From contig JAJEKV010000065.1 in NCBI GenBank assembly GCA_021234155.1, positions 7,647,333 through 7,711,332 on the forward strand: a stretch of 64,000 nt of DNA, given 5' to 3'. Below, one piece after another: positions 32,988 through 45,478 of the stretch. The translations under genes were made by a program, and so were the position numbers. Within the stretch, counting starts at the first letter, position 1. Each line of letters opens with the position of its first letter. The notes below the pieces were generated by a model. That model ran no database searches and had not been told where the DNA came from. It was given only the letters and a program-made list of their open reading frames with translations. This stretch comes from Isoetes taiwanensis (Eukaryota > Streptophyta > Lycopodiopsida > Isoetales > Isoetaceae).

Positions 32988-33614
32988 TTGCTTCATTACC
33001 ACGCACTCCGCTTTTTTGTGGATCCGGTAGATCCTTTTTCTCATGTGCCTGCGGAACTCCAAGAGGAGCTGGCAAAAATCAAAATTCCCTTAAGTTTGGC
33101 AACCATTTTGAAACTATGTCCTGCTCTCAAGGACCAATTACCACTCCCGATCGTTTTGGTTGGGGTTGTTGCTACCTCTACACCCACAGTCCATGCCACG
33201 GTGGGCAATCAACAAGTCAATCATGTTCAAATTGGCGGAGGTAGCTTTGTCAATCTCATCGCGGATAAACTCCGCAAACAAATGGGCATCAAAACCCAAC
33301 TCTATCGTGCCCCATATGACATCAAATTGGCTAATGGCCATATCACGCGACCTCAAGGCGTCACACCTCTTCTTCACATCAACATTGGTGATCTTCGATT
33401 CCCCTTAGAATTTGGTGTTTGGAAGGCGGGAGAGGATCACGGTGATTATGAAATGTTGGTCGGCGGACCTTTCCTCCGCCAGGCCAAGAGTATCCATTAT
33501 TGGGCCCGCGAATGGGTTAGTCATCACGGATGGTCACCTCAATGCCACTATGGACTTGGAAACCCGGTAAGATCATTTTGGGTTGATAATCTTGAACCCT
33601 CTCTCTCGACCTGA
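32988..33614 (+). CDS. Gypsy-2 aspartic protease
   Basis: A 208-codon frame with VQIGGGSFVNLI in the place where gypsy-1 has IDGGS; the catalytic Asp codon is changed to Gly, so this copy would be inactive. KAGEDHGDYEMLVGGPFLRQ marks the C-terminal conserved segment. It is the best preserved gypsy-2 domain and closely matches gypsy-1. Confidence 0.75.
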   Translation: MLHYHALRFFVDPVDPFSHVPAELQEELAKIKIPLSLATILKLCPALKDQLPLPIVLVGVVATSTPTVHATVGNQQVNHVQIGGGSFVNLIADKLRKQMGIKTQLYRAPYDIKLANGHITRPQGVTPLLHINIGDLRFPLEFGVWKAGEDHGDYEMLVGGPFLRQAKSIHYWAREWVSHHGWSPQCHYGLGNPVRSFWVDNLEPSLST

Positions 33615-33770
33615 TTCGGGGATGCCCGAATATCTATCAGGATTCGGGGCTCCACTGCGAGTACGCCTCTATCATCCCTACCGAATATCGATCCTTGGGG
33701 AGACATGGCTTGATCGGGACGGACGTGACGCCTTGCTTGACCCCTACGGCTCCTTGCAATCGCATCCAAC

Positions 33771-36700
33771 ATGTTGATCACTTTTCAGGATGCGAACTTC
33801 CAAGCGATCTGTTTGATGTACCTTATTTGTCATGAAGCAACCTCGCTTGATGACAATCAGCAACCTCTCTTTTTTCACCACCTTGAGCATGGCTCATCTG
33901 TCATGCTTCAACCTCCTGCTCATATTGTCCAAGACAAGGAAGTTATACCACATATTAGGACTCGAGAAGTTGAGATTGTAGGCGTGGGCAACAATCGGCC
34001 ACATGTCGCATTCTTTGCCAATCTTCCGGAGCACCCTATCGTATTAACGGGCGTCCACGCTTTCAAAAGTTCAAACACATTTTCGCTGGAGCTACAAAAG
34101 ACCTTGAGGGGGATCAACAAAACCTTGGGGGAACTCACCATTCCTACCAAATCCGATGCCGTCCGGTATAGATAGCAGCGATGCCGGCTCAACCCCAATT
34201 ACGTGATCGCGTCAAGGCAGAAATTGACAAACTTCTGCTGGGGTTTAATCTATGAGGTCAAACATTACGAATGGGTGAGCCCCATTGTCATTGCATTCAA
34301 ACACAATGGAAAGATCCGTGTTTGCGTGGACTCTGGGAAACTAAATCGGCCCCGGGCGTGATCATTTTCCACTTCCCTTCAGACCGGAGTTACGGAAAGG
34401 TCATTTGGACATGAGATGTATTCCTTCATGGATGGTTTCTCGGCTACAATCGGATCTCTATCAAAGAATCGATCAACTCAAGACAACTTTCACCACCAGG
34501 TAAGTCACTTTTTGCCTACAAGGTGGTTCCTTTTGGATTATCAAACTCTCCATCAGCGTTTCAGCATAATGCTCTCAGTTTTTCATGATTTTATGAAGGA
34601 AAATCCCTTCTTACAAATTTTTTCAAGATGACTTCTCGCCTCTGATTCCATGGCTGACCATTTGGATAAATTGGAACTTCGTCTTTTAGAAATGTGATCG
34701 TCCAGGCATTAGTCTCAATCCCAGAAATGCACCTTTTGCGTCACCGGTGTTGTTAGGACATGTTGTCGATGGCGAGGTATCACCACCGGATCACCTTAAA
34801 ATCGGTTGTGTGCTCAAGGCTCAAGCACCGGCCAATATCAAGGAGACACGCGCTCTTTCACGGGTAGGTAAATTATTACTCCACCTTCATTCACGGACTT
34901 GCAGCCATTGCAGATCCCATTCATAAACTCACGGGTGATGAATCCACGGGCTTGGAATTTCGGCGGATCTTTGCTTTCCAGCGATTGAAGCTTTTACTTT
35001 TCGGGGCCGGTTCTTGTTCCTCCTCAATGGGACAAGCCCTTTCGTAATCCATATAGATGTCACCGGCGTTAGCTATTGGCTGTTCTTTCTCAAGAATATG
35101 ATCGCTGCCCGACAAAACAAGCAGATATGCCGCGAGAAAACTTAATCTGGCGGCGCCAACTACTACGCCCGAGGCGTGAAGCCTTGGGTTTAATTTTTAC
35201 CGTGTCCAGCGCTTCCGTCACTATCTTTTAGGAAGTCGGATCAAATTCTTTGTTGACCACCAAGCACTCCTTTATTTGATCAACAAATCCCCCTTCCGGG
35301 CGCATAGCTCGTTGGGTTCTCCTTCACCGAAGAATTTGCACCTTTGAAATTGTTCACAAAGGCGGGCCAAATCTCATGTTGTCGGATTATCTTTCCGCAT
35401 CCACCACGGATGATCCCTCCACGGGAGTCTCGGGCGCCTTTCCCGATGCTCAACTCTTTACGGTCACGGCTTAGCGCCACATTGGTTCCATGACTTTCGT
35501 GTATCTTCTCCGCGCTCTTCCACCGAGGGGCGCACGCTCTCTCCAGCCAGCGTCAATCCGTCGACACCAATTTCTCCGCGAGGTCCGTGACTACACCATG
35601 GTTGCGGGGCATCTTTACAAAGGGCAAGGATCATCCGTCCGCCGTATTGTGTTCTCCCTCATGAGGTCCCGGATATTGTCAGAAGCCCATGAAGGGCTCG
35701 GTGGTGGTCATTTTCATGGTGACACCACGGCACGCAAAATCCTTCTTGCCACAGGTTATTTTTGGCCCACGCTCTTCAAAGGCGCTCCGCCACGCCCGCT
35801 GCGTGTGATGCTTGTCGGCGTGTGGGAAGGCCCTGACCCGTGGCGCTCTTCCATTGGCATGCCGTCTTCGCGCCCCTTCTTTTCGGCAAAATGGAGGATG
35901 GATTTTGTGGGACCCATTGATCCTCTACTGGCGGCACCCGTGCCGCTACATTCAGTTCTCACTGACTTCGGCTACCAAATGGGCGGAAGCTTGCACTTCC
36001 GGACAACAACTGCGGCAAAGCGACCAAGGTCATCTATCGACAAATCATCACTGCGTTTTGGCTGCCCCCGGGCTGGTCGGTGATAGAGGTGTCCATTTTA
36101 TTAATAATACCATCAAGGAGTAAGCCGGATTATCGATCCATCATCACAAGAGCACACCTTACTATCCTCAAGGGAGCGGTTTTTGAAAGCACCAACAAAA
36201 CTTTGGTCACAATTCTCAAGAAAATTTGTGGCGCTTCGCATTGATTGGCAAAACAAGCTTCCCTCTTTGTTCTTTGGGCTTACAATACTTGTTTCAAAAT
36301 AGCTACTTGGTCACACTCCTTTCAAATTGGTTTATGGTCAAAGCTCTCATGCCTTTTGAATACATTCTTCCAACTCTCCGTTTTAAGCGGCTCACAGCCC
36401 ATAATCCTTTCTTTGCACTCAAAGAAAGGGTTTATCAATTGGAAGCGGTTGGATGAACTTAGGCGTGATGCTTATATTCGTGTTCTTCATGGACGCGAGT
36501 TGCAAAAGTCTTTACATGACAAGCGTATTAAGACAAAAACATTCAAAGAAGGTGATTTAGTTCTCCTTTATGATTCAGTTATAAAAATTTTAGGGCAAGT
36601 TAAAGTTTAGATGGTTTGGCCCTTATCAAATTGTTCAAGATGGTGCAACCCGGCGTTTTTCAAATTTGGTTGAATTAGATGGAACTCCATTACCTACACT

Positions 36701-36797
36701 AGTTAATGGCTTTAAGCCTCAAACCATTTCATACAAGAAAAGTGACAATCTTACAACGGTTTGTTGTTCAAGACAAAGACACAACAGATAGTGACTA
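33771..36797 (+). pseudogene. Gypsy-2 reverse transcriptase, RNase H and integrase remains
   Basis: Pieces in many frames align with gypsy-1 pol: LGELTIPTKSDA near 34125, MYSFMDGFS near 34416, the RNase H region at 34920-35290, the integrase zinc region with REVRDYTMVAGHLYK near 35580, GGHFHGDTTARKILLA near 35710, the DFVGPIDPL core start near 35900, GDRGVHF near 36075 and the C-terminal EGDLVLLYDS near 36550. No domain is continuous. The site where the MITE sits in gypsy-1 is uninterrupted here (about 35445-35470). Confidence 0.7.
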
Positions 36798-37686
36798 GCT
36801 GGCGGCATATTTATATTATATAGGTGGAATTTTTTTACAAAATGTGGGCGAGCCCATCTATTTCCGCTTATGGGCAGCGCCTATTTACAAAAAGCGGGCT
36901 CGAGCCCTATCCACTAAGTCCTAAGGAGAAAACTCCTCTACTCGGGTTGGGAAGGAGGAGGTGATCGCGGGGATGTGGTAGTAATTCTGCTCCGGGTCGG
37001 TAGCAGTGCAGAATCACCTCCATCCGTTGGTATGGGGATCGGCATGCTCAGCCATGCCGGCACACCACCCGTCCATAGCAATGCCGATTGTGCTTTACCC
37101 GAAGGTCGGCGATCCATTTTACAAGTGATCCACTCGGACGGTTAGGGCGGCATAGTGCGCTTAGGTGCAATCGGCGGCGGCGAACATCGCGGCGCCATGG
37201 TGTCTCGCAGCTCCCTGTTCGTCTTATATAGCCAAATGAGGACCTCCCAATCGGCGTGGACCAATCGAAAATTCGTAGCGTGGTTGCAATGCAAAGGCTG
37301 TTACTAAATGGGGAATCTTTTTCTCGTAGCATATCTAGCCATGGTACCTTCGACACCGTTTTAATGATATCCCGCCGAGTTGCCGGCATTAAATGACATT
37401 CCTTCTTTTCCGCCCGTCGAACATTAATGTGTGTCCTTTTGCCACCTGTCACATCAGATCATTCCCTTACGTCTCATCGCCCGCACCGTTCATTGGTTCT
37501 CCCTTTCTTGTTTGGGGACTTAGCCAAAATTTTGCCTCTCAATCGCCCTACTTCACATTTCTGGTAAGCCCACGGCATCATCCCCGATTCGCGGGGTTTG
37601 CCCTCATCATGCCCCTTCACCTACACTTGCGCGCCCTAAGACCTTTTTAGATCTATCTGCGCCTTAGATCTTCGTTCTCGCTCTCG
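36798..37686 (+). other. Gypsy-2 spacer between pol and the extra ORF
   Basis: Non-coding. It aligns with the gypsy-1 spacer, including a TATGGGC region that is the empty site for the 610-bp insertion and a CTTATATAG motif at about 37223-37231. Confidence 0.5.
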
Positions 37687-38800
37687 CCTTTTTTTTTTTT
37701 TTTTTTGAAGGAAAGATAAATTTATATTGAGATAGGAAGAATTACATCGAGAAAAGATCAGCGAGGATCAAATAATCTTGAAGTCTGAGAGGATCCCTTA
37801 TGGATCAAATATAATATCTGAAACTTGGTACTCATAATTTTTTTTCTCAACCTCTTCATCCGGCTAGCTAGTACTTTCGAGGATCGAGAATCAACATCTT
37901 CCCAGCTAAGAGGAATACTACGAGGAGACAAATATAAATTTTCCTCAAGCTACAAATATACCTTGAATGTTCTATGAACCACCTCTTGCAAGAATAGAGA
38001 TGAACAGAAAAAGGCATGAAGAAATCATGAGCAATCGCATTGCCGGAGAAGCTAACACGACTCAAATAACCCATTACGCTGATTGATCAACACCGAATGT
38101 ACCGGGGAAAGATCTTTGCATTGTGGGAATGTAACCATCGAGATATCTTTTGCATTGTCGGGATGTGAATCGGTCCTTTGTACTAGACCCAAAAGCCCGG
38201 CTACTAGACTCCTCCCTAAAAGTCAGGCTCAAGATATATAAGCTTCATCCTGCTTTCCGAGAAATTCCCTAGCTCGGCATCTCAAATAGTCCAATCCCTA
38301 GCTCCCGGCAATCTAAACCAGTTCTTATCTCATCAAAAATCACGGAAGGGTCGGCTAATCTTTTCTTCTTCTTTTCCAAGAATCAACTCTACACCTTTAA
38401 AGCTAGTAGGAAAGAGCAAAGGAAGGGAAAGGCTTCTAGCATACTTGAGACTGGATTAAGAATCAAAAGCGCTAATTGCTTTGGAAATTTGAAACATCTT
38501 CTCTCAAAGCCACGTGCATCTTTTTTACTCTACCTTATAGGCAATCAAGGCCATTTAGATTGTGCATCCATAAAGAAAGAATGATTTATGGAAAATCACG
38601 GATTAACTTACCGTGAAGCGCAAACATCGGAGTAGATCCACGTTAGTGGATAATTAGAGAGGGCTGGAGAGGCGCCATGAAGAGGCTTCAGAAACTGGGA
38701 AAAACGCACCACATTGAAGCGAGAACCGAAAACACTAGATCACCAAAACCCTTTACGCTAGCAGTGAGATCACGAATTTGAGGAAAAGTAAACCACACGC
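37687..38800 (-). mobile_element. Poly(T)-led insertion in gypsy-2, probably a minus-strand retroposon
   Basis: A run of about 20 T residues at 37688-37707 is followed by TTGAAGGAAAGATAAATTT and about 1.1 kb with no counterpart in gypsy-1. On the minus strand the T run is a 3' poly(A) tail, which suggests a LINE or SINE fragment. The right boundary is approximate, and I could not identify a target duplication or reverse transcriptase motif. Confidence 0.4.
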
Positions 38801-38962
38801 AGATCTTAGAAAGCAAGGATTAAGGCTGACCCCTTTCCCTGCCACCGCCCCTAGCCGTGAAGGCGCCAAAGCGTTAACGGCCATCCTCCCAATTGAGCAA
38901 GAAATATCCTCACCATTGCTCTGCTTCTCCGGCCGGTTCCTTACGTTCCGGTGGCTGCCGCC

Positions 38963-41900
38963 ATGGCTGCCCCAAACTTCCTACACTTCAACACGCTCCA
39001 CGGGATGCGACTCTTTTCGAGATGCAGTATCTTTCGGCGCCCACCTTTCAGGAGGAGGCCCTTCTTGGTCCGTAGGGAAGTAGCGGGCGCCACAAGCTTC
39101 ACAATTTCGCCAAATGGAGCTTAGGCCCCAAATCGAACAATTACCTTGATTCATGCGCTCACATAGTCAGCGGCCGGAGGGATTTTGCTCACGGTGGTCG
39201 ATGGCACCACCATTTACTTACACAACATTTGATTTACGAGGTATTCCGTATTCCTTTGCAAAAACCTTACGTCTCTTGGGCTGCTTTCACGGGGACATGG
39301 GCGTCACTCAGTTTGGTGCTCCCGCTTATCAAGCCAACCAAAGCATCGCCTCACAAATATTGCAAAGTCACATGACACTTTTGTGAAGTTTACGTGGCGC
39401 CAAATTGCTTGGTATTCCATCAAGAACACCCATATTAATAAAGCGTTCTATAATATGGTCATCAACGCCATCCACTCCAATCGCATGTTGATTGGCCATT
39501 CCATTGTTCTCGCCTTCTTCAAAGTAGGCGCGTCGGGCTACCCCTCCTCTGTCTCGAAGTTTGGGTGGGTGGCCATCTTGAGGCACTCATCGTCATTATC
39601 TTCTTGTTCTTGAGCCCTTCCCTTTCCATGCCTCCACTTTCAGCGCTCTCTGCATTCCGGCATCAAACCAACCGGCACGTACCTTCCGCCCGGACTTCCC
39701 CCTGGTAATGTTCAACACCGGACCACGCATGTCACCGTCTCCTCTTCCTCCCCTTGAAGCCACGCCTTCCGGTTCGTCATGCCTCTCAACACTCTCACCA
39801 GGGCATAGCGGGGCCTGCACCTCCACATCCTCGCCAGCTCCTGTACCAATTCCAGCAGGATGTTCAAGCCGCTGCCATGCAGCTACAAGCATCTCAGGAG
39901 GCTCTCATGAATGGTGTTCAGGCGTCCCTGGAGGCTTCCGATGAAGTTCAAAGGGACCTTCAAGCTGCAACTGCACAAGTTCAAACTTTGGAGACCCAAC
40001 TTCAAGAAAAGCACGCGGCTCTCATACAGGCCCGTGTAGATCTCAAAAGTGTTCAGGATCAGACAAGCCTACTTGAAGATCAGAAGGCTCAGCTCCAAAC
40101 CACAATTCAGGACTTGTTGGAACAGAACAAGTCCAAAGATACCCTCTTGGGTGACAAGGAGAAAGACATTGCTAAGCTCGAAACTTTGTATTCGAGACTT
40201 TCACAACAATACCGCACTCAAGTTCAAGACCTCACCGGCGTGACACTTTTCGACTCACCTCCCTTGAAGCTTTCGATTTCCGCGCCCGACAAATCACTTA
40301 ACGTCCATCCGGACTTCGGCTTTTGGAGGCTCAAAAGCGAAGGTCATCGATGGCCGAGAGATTGCCACGCCGTCTCAATACTCCAGGGCAATCCTCTTCA
40401 CACGCCACGCTTCCTATTAAACGGGTCTGTGATCAGTCCCGTCTTTTGTTAGAAAAGGAGAATCGGATCCGTGACCTTGAACACCAGCTCCAGCAAGCAG
40501 TTCAATCTGCTGAAGAAGCCCAAAACAAACAGGAGGGATATATTGACATTGCTACCAACATCCCGGTGGACTTCTCTACTCCTTCCAGCTATCTTGACTA
40601 TGTGGTGGCCCGACGGCACCTTTTCCTTTTGAAGTGGTACGCAGCCAATGGCAATGTTCATCAACAGCCACTCAAAAGTGCGGATTTTCTTCGGATCTGG
40701 CCGGATCTTTCTATAGAAGACAAGGGTTTATTTTGTGCACTCTTAGTCTTTGATCAGCTCACTTCTGAAGATCCTGATTTGGTCACTTTCCGTGTTGTTC
40801 AGCCTATGGCTTATGTTTTTCATGACTTCTACCTGGCGGATCTCCATGATAAATTCCGAGATGAGGCCCATTGTGTTTTTCGCGGCAACTCCAATGCTGC
40901 TTGGTTGTTATCCTCAACCAACCAATATTTCAAGGATCTGGCGGATCTCCATGATAAATTCGAGATGAGGCCCTTTTGAAGCAACTCCGCTTGGTTGTTA
41001 TCATGCAATATTTCAAGAACTTGACTTTGAACAGAGTACGAACTTGCTCACAGACTTACCTGCGTGGCGGCTGAAACATTGGTACAGGTAAACAAAAATT
41101 TGGCGCATCCTGATGATCTTGAGTTTGCCCAGATTTATATGCAGCACTTGGGAGGCTACAATCAACTCCAGGGCCTTCTGGAAAGCAAGACCATCCCCAC
41201 GGGTTGGGTCAATCCTCCTGTCTATCAATTACTCTCTACTTCAGAATGGGACCATTGGTGTCGTGCTCTTGATCAGAATCTTGTTCGTGCATTGAGGACA
41301 TGGCTCACGCAACCCACCTTGACGGGCATGCTTCCCTCTCCATATGCTTCCTTAGGAGTACCACCACGCCCACGGTTCCTCTCTTCTGACTGGCGTCTTC
41401 CCTTTTGGACGACGGTCATGGATGGCCACGCTGGATCAACTCCACCTCAGATCTCGACGGATCTCCGGTGGGATCCCCGATTTGTCAGACGCTCAGAGTG
41501 GGAAGATAATGCCACCCTGGCCACTACTGAGAATTGGCTCTATATTACTAATGAGCGTGGTTGGCAACGGCACGCTGATGCTATTCATGGCCTTGATACC
41601 TTCTTTGCGGGACGCCGCCACCTCACCGGACCCTTGATCCATCGTCAAAAGCTGGTTTTACGTCGCTCTCGGATGCATCACGGTGAGCTCTTTGAATCGG
41701 CGGCGTCCAATCTTTCGCGCAACCGAATGCCCGGCGTCGGTACCGGTCTCCGGACCTGCCTTCTCATGGAGTGCCGGTTTGTTCGCCGGACGCATCGCTG
41801 GAAGACATGGTGCGCTCTCACTTCCTCATTGATGCCGATCACGCTCTTGGGCTCAACACTCTCGACGCCCTTCAAACCGCCATGACCTCATTGGCAATTA

Positions 41901-41999
41901 TCACAATGGTGCCGCCCTCATTCCGTGAGGATCACTTTCCGGCGGGCTTTGGTTTCCCGCCCTCGGAAGCCCTTCCTCCTTTCCTTCAGGTGAATGTCG
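38963..41999 (+). pseudogene. Extra ORF of gypsy-2, homologous to that of gypsy-1
   Basis: The start region (MAAPNF) aligns with MAATPKF of gypsy-1. The frame 39754-40452 is the coiled coil, with YQFQQDVQAAAMQLQASQEA and following heptads. 40323-40979 has FSTPSSYLDYV, DFLRIWPDLSIEDKG and VQPMAYVFHDFYLAD. 41064-41885 has YMQHLGGYNQLQGLLESK and ISTDLRWDPRFVRRSEWED. A stretch of about 60 bp (CTGGCGGATCTCCATGATAAATTC) is directly duplicated near 40838 and 40938. Conservation of these blocks across two diverged copies shows that the ORF was under protein-level constraint when the elements were active. Confidence 0.65.
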
Positions 42000-42011
42000 T
42001 TTGGTGGGGAG

Positions 42012-42599
42012 TGTTAGTCTGTGCCTCGGTACATGACTATTCATGCATCTGACGGACCAAGTCAAGTCCAGGATCCACAATCAGCGCGCGGTCGATCGTC
42101 AAAGGCTCAGCGAGAAGACCAAGCGGACCACGCAGACAAAGACCGCGCCCGACGTCGGCAGGCGGCGCTCGGACAAGTGAGGGCCCGTCCACCGCCCAGC
42201 GTCGGCCCGGCGGCGTGATTCTAGGCACTTCAAGAGGCACCGCCCGGCATTCTGCAAATCAGGCCTCCTTCCGGAGTCGGCACACGAAATCGGTCGGAGT
42301 GTCTATATTGGGCCAAAGGCCATCGTACTATATATATGAGTAGAGCTAGCACATGAGTTTTTAGATGAGTTTTGAGTCTTGTCTCACTTCAGTTTTCTCT
42401 CGGTTGCAAGAGCTCATGTATCATCATCATTGATATCAAGGAAGCTTATCATTGTTGTCTCATTGTTCATTGTTTTCTTTTCCCTTTCCTTTGTTTTCTT
42501 GCAAATCCCGCGTGACATAGTCCCCGAATTCTCCTGTTAGATCCAAGGGTCCTCACAGAGGGCTGTCTTGCAGGAGTTCCCGAACCCAGACCCCAAACA
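42012..42599 (+). repeat. Gypsy-2 3' LTR
   Basis: Begins TGTTAGTC after the polypurine tract GGTGGGGAG (42003-42011) and ends CCCAAACA. The right flank CTGAT belongs to copia-2 RT. Confidence 0.88.
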
Positions 42600-42600
42600 C

Positions 42601-44429
42601 TGATCAACAATATCATACGTATTTGTTCTCTTGAATGCATTCATTTCCTCATTCATTGCTTCTATCCACTGTTTTGCATTCTTTCCAGTTACTGCATCAT
42701 GATAATTCCTTGGTATCTCTGAATTTTCCAAAACAAGTATATCAAATATACTATGTAATTCCCCTTCATGAGTTTGAAGCCTCTTGCTTCTTCCACCTTC
42801 GCAACTCTCTATTCTCATCCTTAAGAATTTGTGCTTCTGTTCTTTTTGGCCTTCTTTTTTGTTCTATAATTTCAGTGGCCTTATTTCCCTGCTCTAATTC
42901 TGCTTCAGACTTAGTGTCCAGATCTGATCCCAATTGATTATTCTCTTGCATAATTTCTGACAATGAGTCATTACTAGCATGCTGCCCTGACACTTCATCA
43001 CCTATTTCACTGTCATCATCAAAGTGAACCATTGTTTATTTGCATGCTCCTCAGGAATAATTGTGTCCCCTTTGTCCTCCTGTACCATAAGATTTGTGTT
43101 CTCAGAGTTATTCTTCATGTTAACTTGTGGAATTTTTTTGTAGTACTGCTGCTCATCGAATATGACATCTCGGCTGATTATAATTCTTCTTTTCTCAGAG
43201 TCATATAATCTCCATCCTTTGGAGTTCCAGTCATATCCAACCAAATAAGTTATACATGCTCTGTTATCTAATTTTTTTCTCAACTCCTTAGGTACATATG
43301 CAAAGGCAAGGCAGCCATATGCCCTTAAATGATCATAACAGGGTGTTTTTCCAGACCATAACATCTCTGGAACAGCTCCATTTATGCTGGAATTTGGTAA
43401 CAAATTTTGAACGTGAACAACAGCTTTTACTGCCTCATCCCAGACGAAATTTGGAAGTCCTGAGTATTTTATCATGGATCTAACAGCATTTAGAATCGTT
43501 CTATTTTTCCTTTCCGCCACTCCATTTTGTTGAGGAGAAAATCTGCAAGTCATTTGCCTCCTAATTCCTTTATCAGCACAAAATTTTTTGAATTCGTAAG
43601 ATAAATACTCACCTCCTCTGTCTGATCTTATGCACTTCACCTTCCTCCCTGTTTGAGTTTGTACTTCTGCAACAAAAAGTTTTAGTGCGTCATATGCCTG
43701 ATCCTTTGTTTTCAAACAGTAGCATTGAGTCTTTCTGCTAAAATCGTCTATAAATGTCATGAAGTATCTATTTCCAGTCATGCTAGTGACATTTATAGGT
43801 CCACACAAATCTGTATGAACTAAATCCAAGATTCCCTTTGCTCTTTTGGTTGACTTTTTAAAAGGTAACCTTGTCTGCTTTCCCAAAATACAGCCTGCAC
43901 ATAAGGTTTTCTTTATGCCATCATTCTTTGCTGCTGTCATGCCTTTATTTTCCATCAATTCCACATTAATCATATTAGTGTGGCATAATCGAGCATGCCA
44001 AGTATTTAAAATTGCACATTCAATCACATTCAAGGTAGGTAGATGCTCAAGATCAAGACCAAACAAATTGCCAACTCTCTTTCCAACAAACTTTAATTCA
44101 TTTCCAAAGAAAATTTTACATTCGAGTTTCTCAAACACGACCTTATAACCAAGGTCAACTAACTGACACACAGAAATTAGATTTCTAACTAGATTGGGCA
44201 CGCACAAAACTTCCTTCAGCTCAACAGCTTTTCCTTTTAGATCAAAAATATCCAACACTCCAGTGTCCTCAATTTTTTGTAATGCTCCATCTCCTAATTG
44301 TACGTGTCCAGCTCCAAACTTCTTGCAATTTTTCAAAAGCTTTAAATTGCATGTCACGGTTTTCTCTGCTCCTGAATCTATTATCATAAACTTGTTATTG
44401 CTTTTGTCCAAATTATTTGAAACAGACAA
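42601..44429 (-). pseudogene. Copia-2 protease, integrase and start of RT
   Basis: The 475-codon frame 43002-44429 begins with a protease region (FMIIDSGAEKTVT, active-site DSG). It continues with the zinc region (WHARLCH, CAGCILGKQTRLPF) and a full integrase triad: LVHTDLCGP, CIRSDRGGEYLS and SPQQNGVAERKNRT. It closes with YLVGYDWNSKGWR and IISRDVIFDE. A frameshift near 43030 leads into an acidic linker and the RT start (AKQWIEAMNEEMNAFKRTNT), which is cut at 42600 by gypsy-2. Apart from that the catalytic domains look intact. Confidence 0.88.
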
Positions 44430-44579
44430 AATATTATTATGTTTTACCTCAGTTAACTCATCGAGCTCTTCTTCATCTTCATTTGCTTCCTTCTCGGATT
44501 TCCTCTGAATTTTCCTCTTCCAAAACCTCCTCTGATATTGACATTTCTATCCTTACCACGCCCCCTGCCAACTGCACTC

Positions 44580-45467
44580 TTAGGGCTTGGACAGTTTGCT
44601 GCTATATGTCCCATCGCAGTTGAGGCACTTTATTATCTTGGTCTCATTGGGACAGTCAATTTTCAAATGTCCATATTGATGGCAATTAAAGCATGGCCCA
44701 AGTTTTTCTTTACTGATACTTTCTTTCCTTTTTGTTTTTGCACCGTACAAGATTTCGGCATATTGATCATTGTCTTCAACTCCACTTCTCCTTTGCTCAA
44801 ATTCAGTCCTGATCATTCTTATAGCATGTTCTTTTGAAGTGGCAACGTTTCTTATCAAGGTGGCCAGCTGAACATTGTGAGACACAGCTCTAGCCAAAGA
44901 CAATATTTGATACTCCTCATTCAATATAATTCCAGCTCCTTCAAGATCAGCTATTATTGAATCAAACTTTTCAAAATAGTCTGTCATATTATCTTTCTCA
45001 TAAAGCTTAAGCTTTATAAGCTGTTTTTCTAAAACATCTATCTGTGACGAGGTCTTTACTTCATATTGTTTGATCAAATATTCCCACATTTTCTTAGGAC
45101 TCATACCTCTCAATTTCAGTATAATTGCTGCTCCAACTTTGCTAGTTATTATGGCCTGAGCTTCCATAACCTTCATGGCTTCACTTTGTCCTGCAACTCC
45201 TGCAGCCAATCTTGAAGTAACAGCACCACTGGTATTACTTCCCCCTCCTGTTGTTGGTCCTCCAACCTCTGAGCTCTCACCTTCTTGTGCATTTGAATCT
45301 CCTGTACTTGATCCAGGTGAAGCCTTGACAGCATCTTCATCAACAAGATACCATAAATTTTCAAACTCCAGTACTTGCCTGATGCTTTGTTTCCAGATCT
45401 GGAATCCACCTTCTCCCTTAAACACTTCAATAGAAGTCAGTAAATTGGCACCAAATCGTGTAGACAT
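44580..45467 (-). CDS. Copia-2 gag
   Basis: A 295-codon frame starts 12 bp after the primer-binding site, MSTRFGANLLTSIEVFKGEG. It shows the copia Gag core (UBN2 type), with the Trp-rich FQIWKQSIRQVLEFENLWYL and then MWEYLIKQYE. A CX2CX4HX4C zinc knuckle CFNCHQYGHLKIDC follows near 44690. A second knuckle (CLNC, then GHIAANC) is split by a frameshift at about 44610, so the frame ends early at 44580. The Gly/Ser-rich insert at residues 50-90 is lineage-specific. Confidence 0.88.
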   Translation of the reverse strand: MSTRFGANLLTSIEVFKGEGGFQIWKQSIRQVLEFENLWYLVDEDAVKASPGSSTGDSNAQEGESSEVGGPTTGGGSNTSGAVTSRLAAGVAGQSEAMKVMEAQAIITSKVGAAIILKLRGMSPKKMWEYLIKQYEVKTSSQIDVLEKQLIKLKLYEKDNMTDYFEKFDSIIADLEGAGIILNEEYQILSLARAVSHNVQLATLIRNVATSKEHAIRMIRTEFEQRRSGVEDNDQYAEILYGAKTKRKESISKEKLGPCFNCHQYGHLKIDCPNETKIIKCLNCDGTYSSKLSKP

Positions 45468-45478
45468 TTCTTAAACTT

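Larger units (their letters stand above)
30248..42599 (+). mobile_element. Gypsy-2: Ty3/gypsy element nested in copia-2, related to gypsy-1
   Basis: LTRs at 30248-30823 and 42012-42599 bound a plus-strand element with the same gene order as gypsy-1, including the extra ORF. The flanks read GTGAT on the left and CTGAT on the right, a 5-bp duplication with one mismatch, and lie inside the copia-2 RT. All reading frames except protease are cut by many 1-3 bp indels. It lacks the two insertions found in gypsy-1 and has one of its own at about 37687-38800. Confidence 0.88.

Noticed and set aside
40449-40664. Minus-strand ORF in the gypsy-2 extra ORF
   Set aside because: Shadow of the conserved plus-strand frame shared with gypsy-1.
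42037-42240. Small ORFs inside gypsy LTRs
   Set aside because: They occur in LTR sequence, are not conserved between LTR copies, and have no start context.
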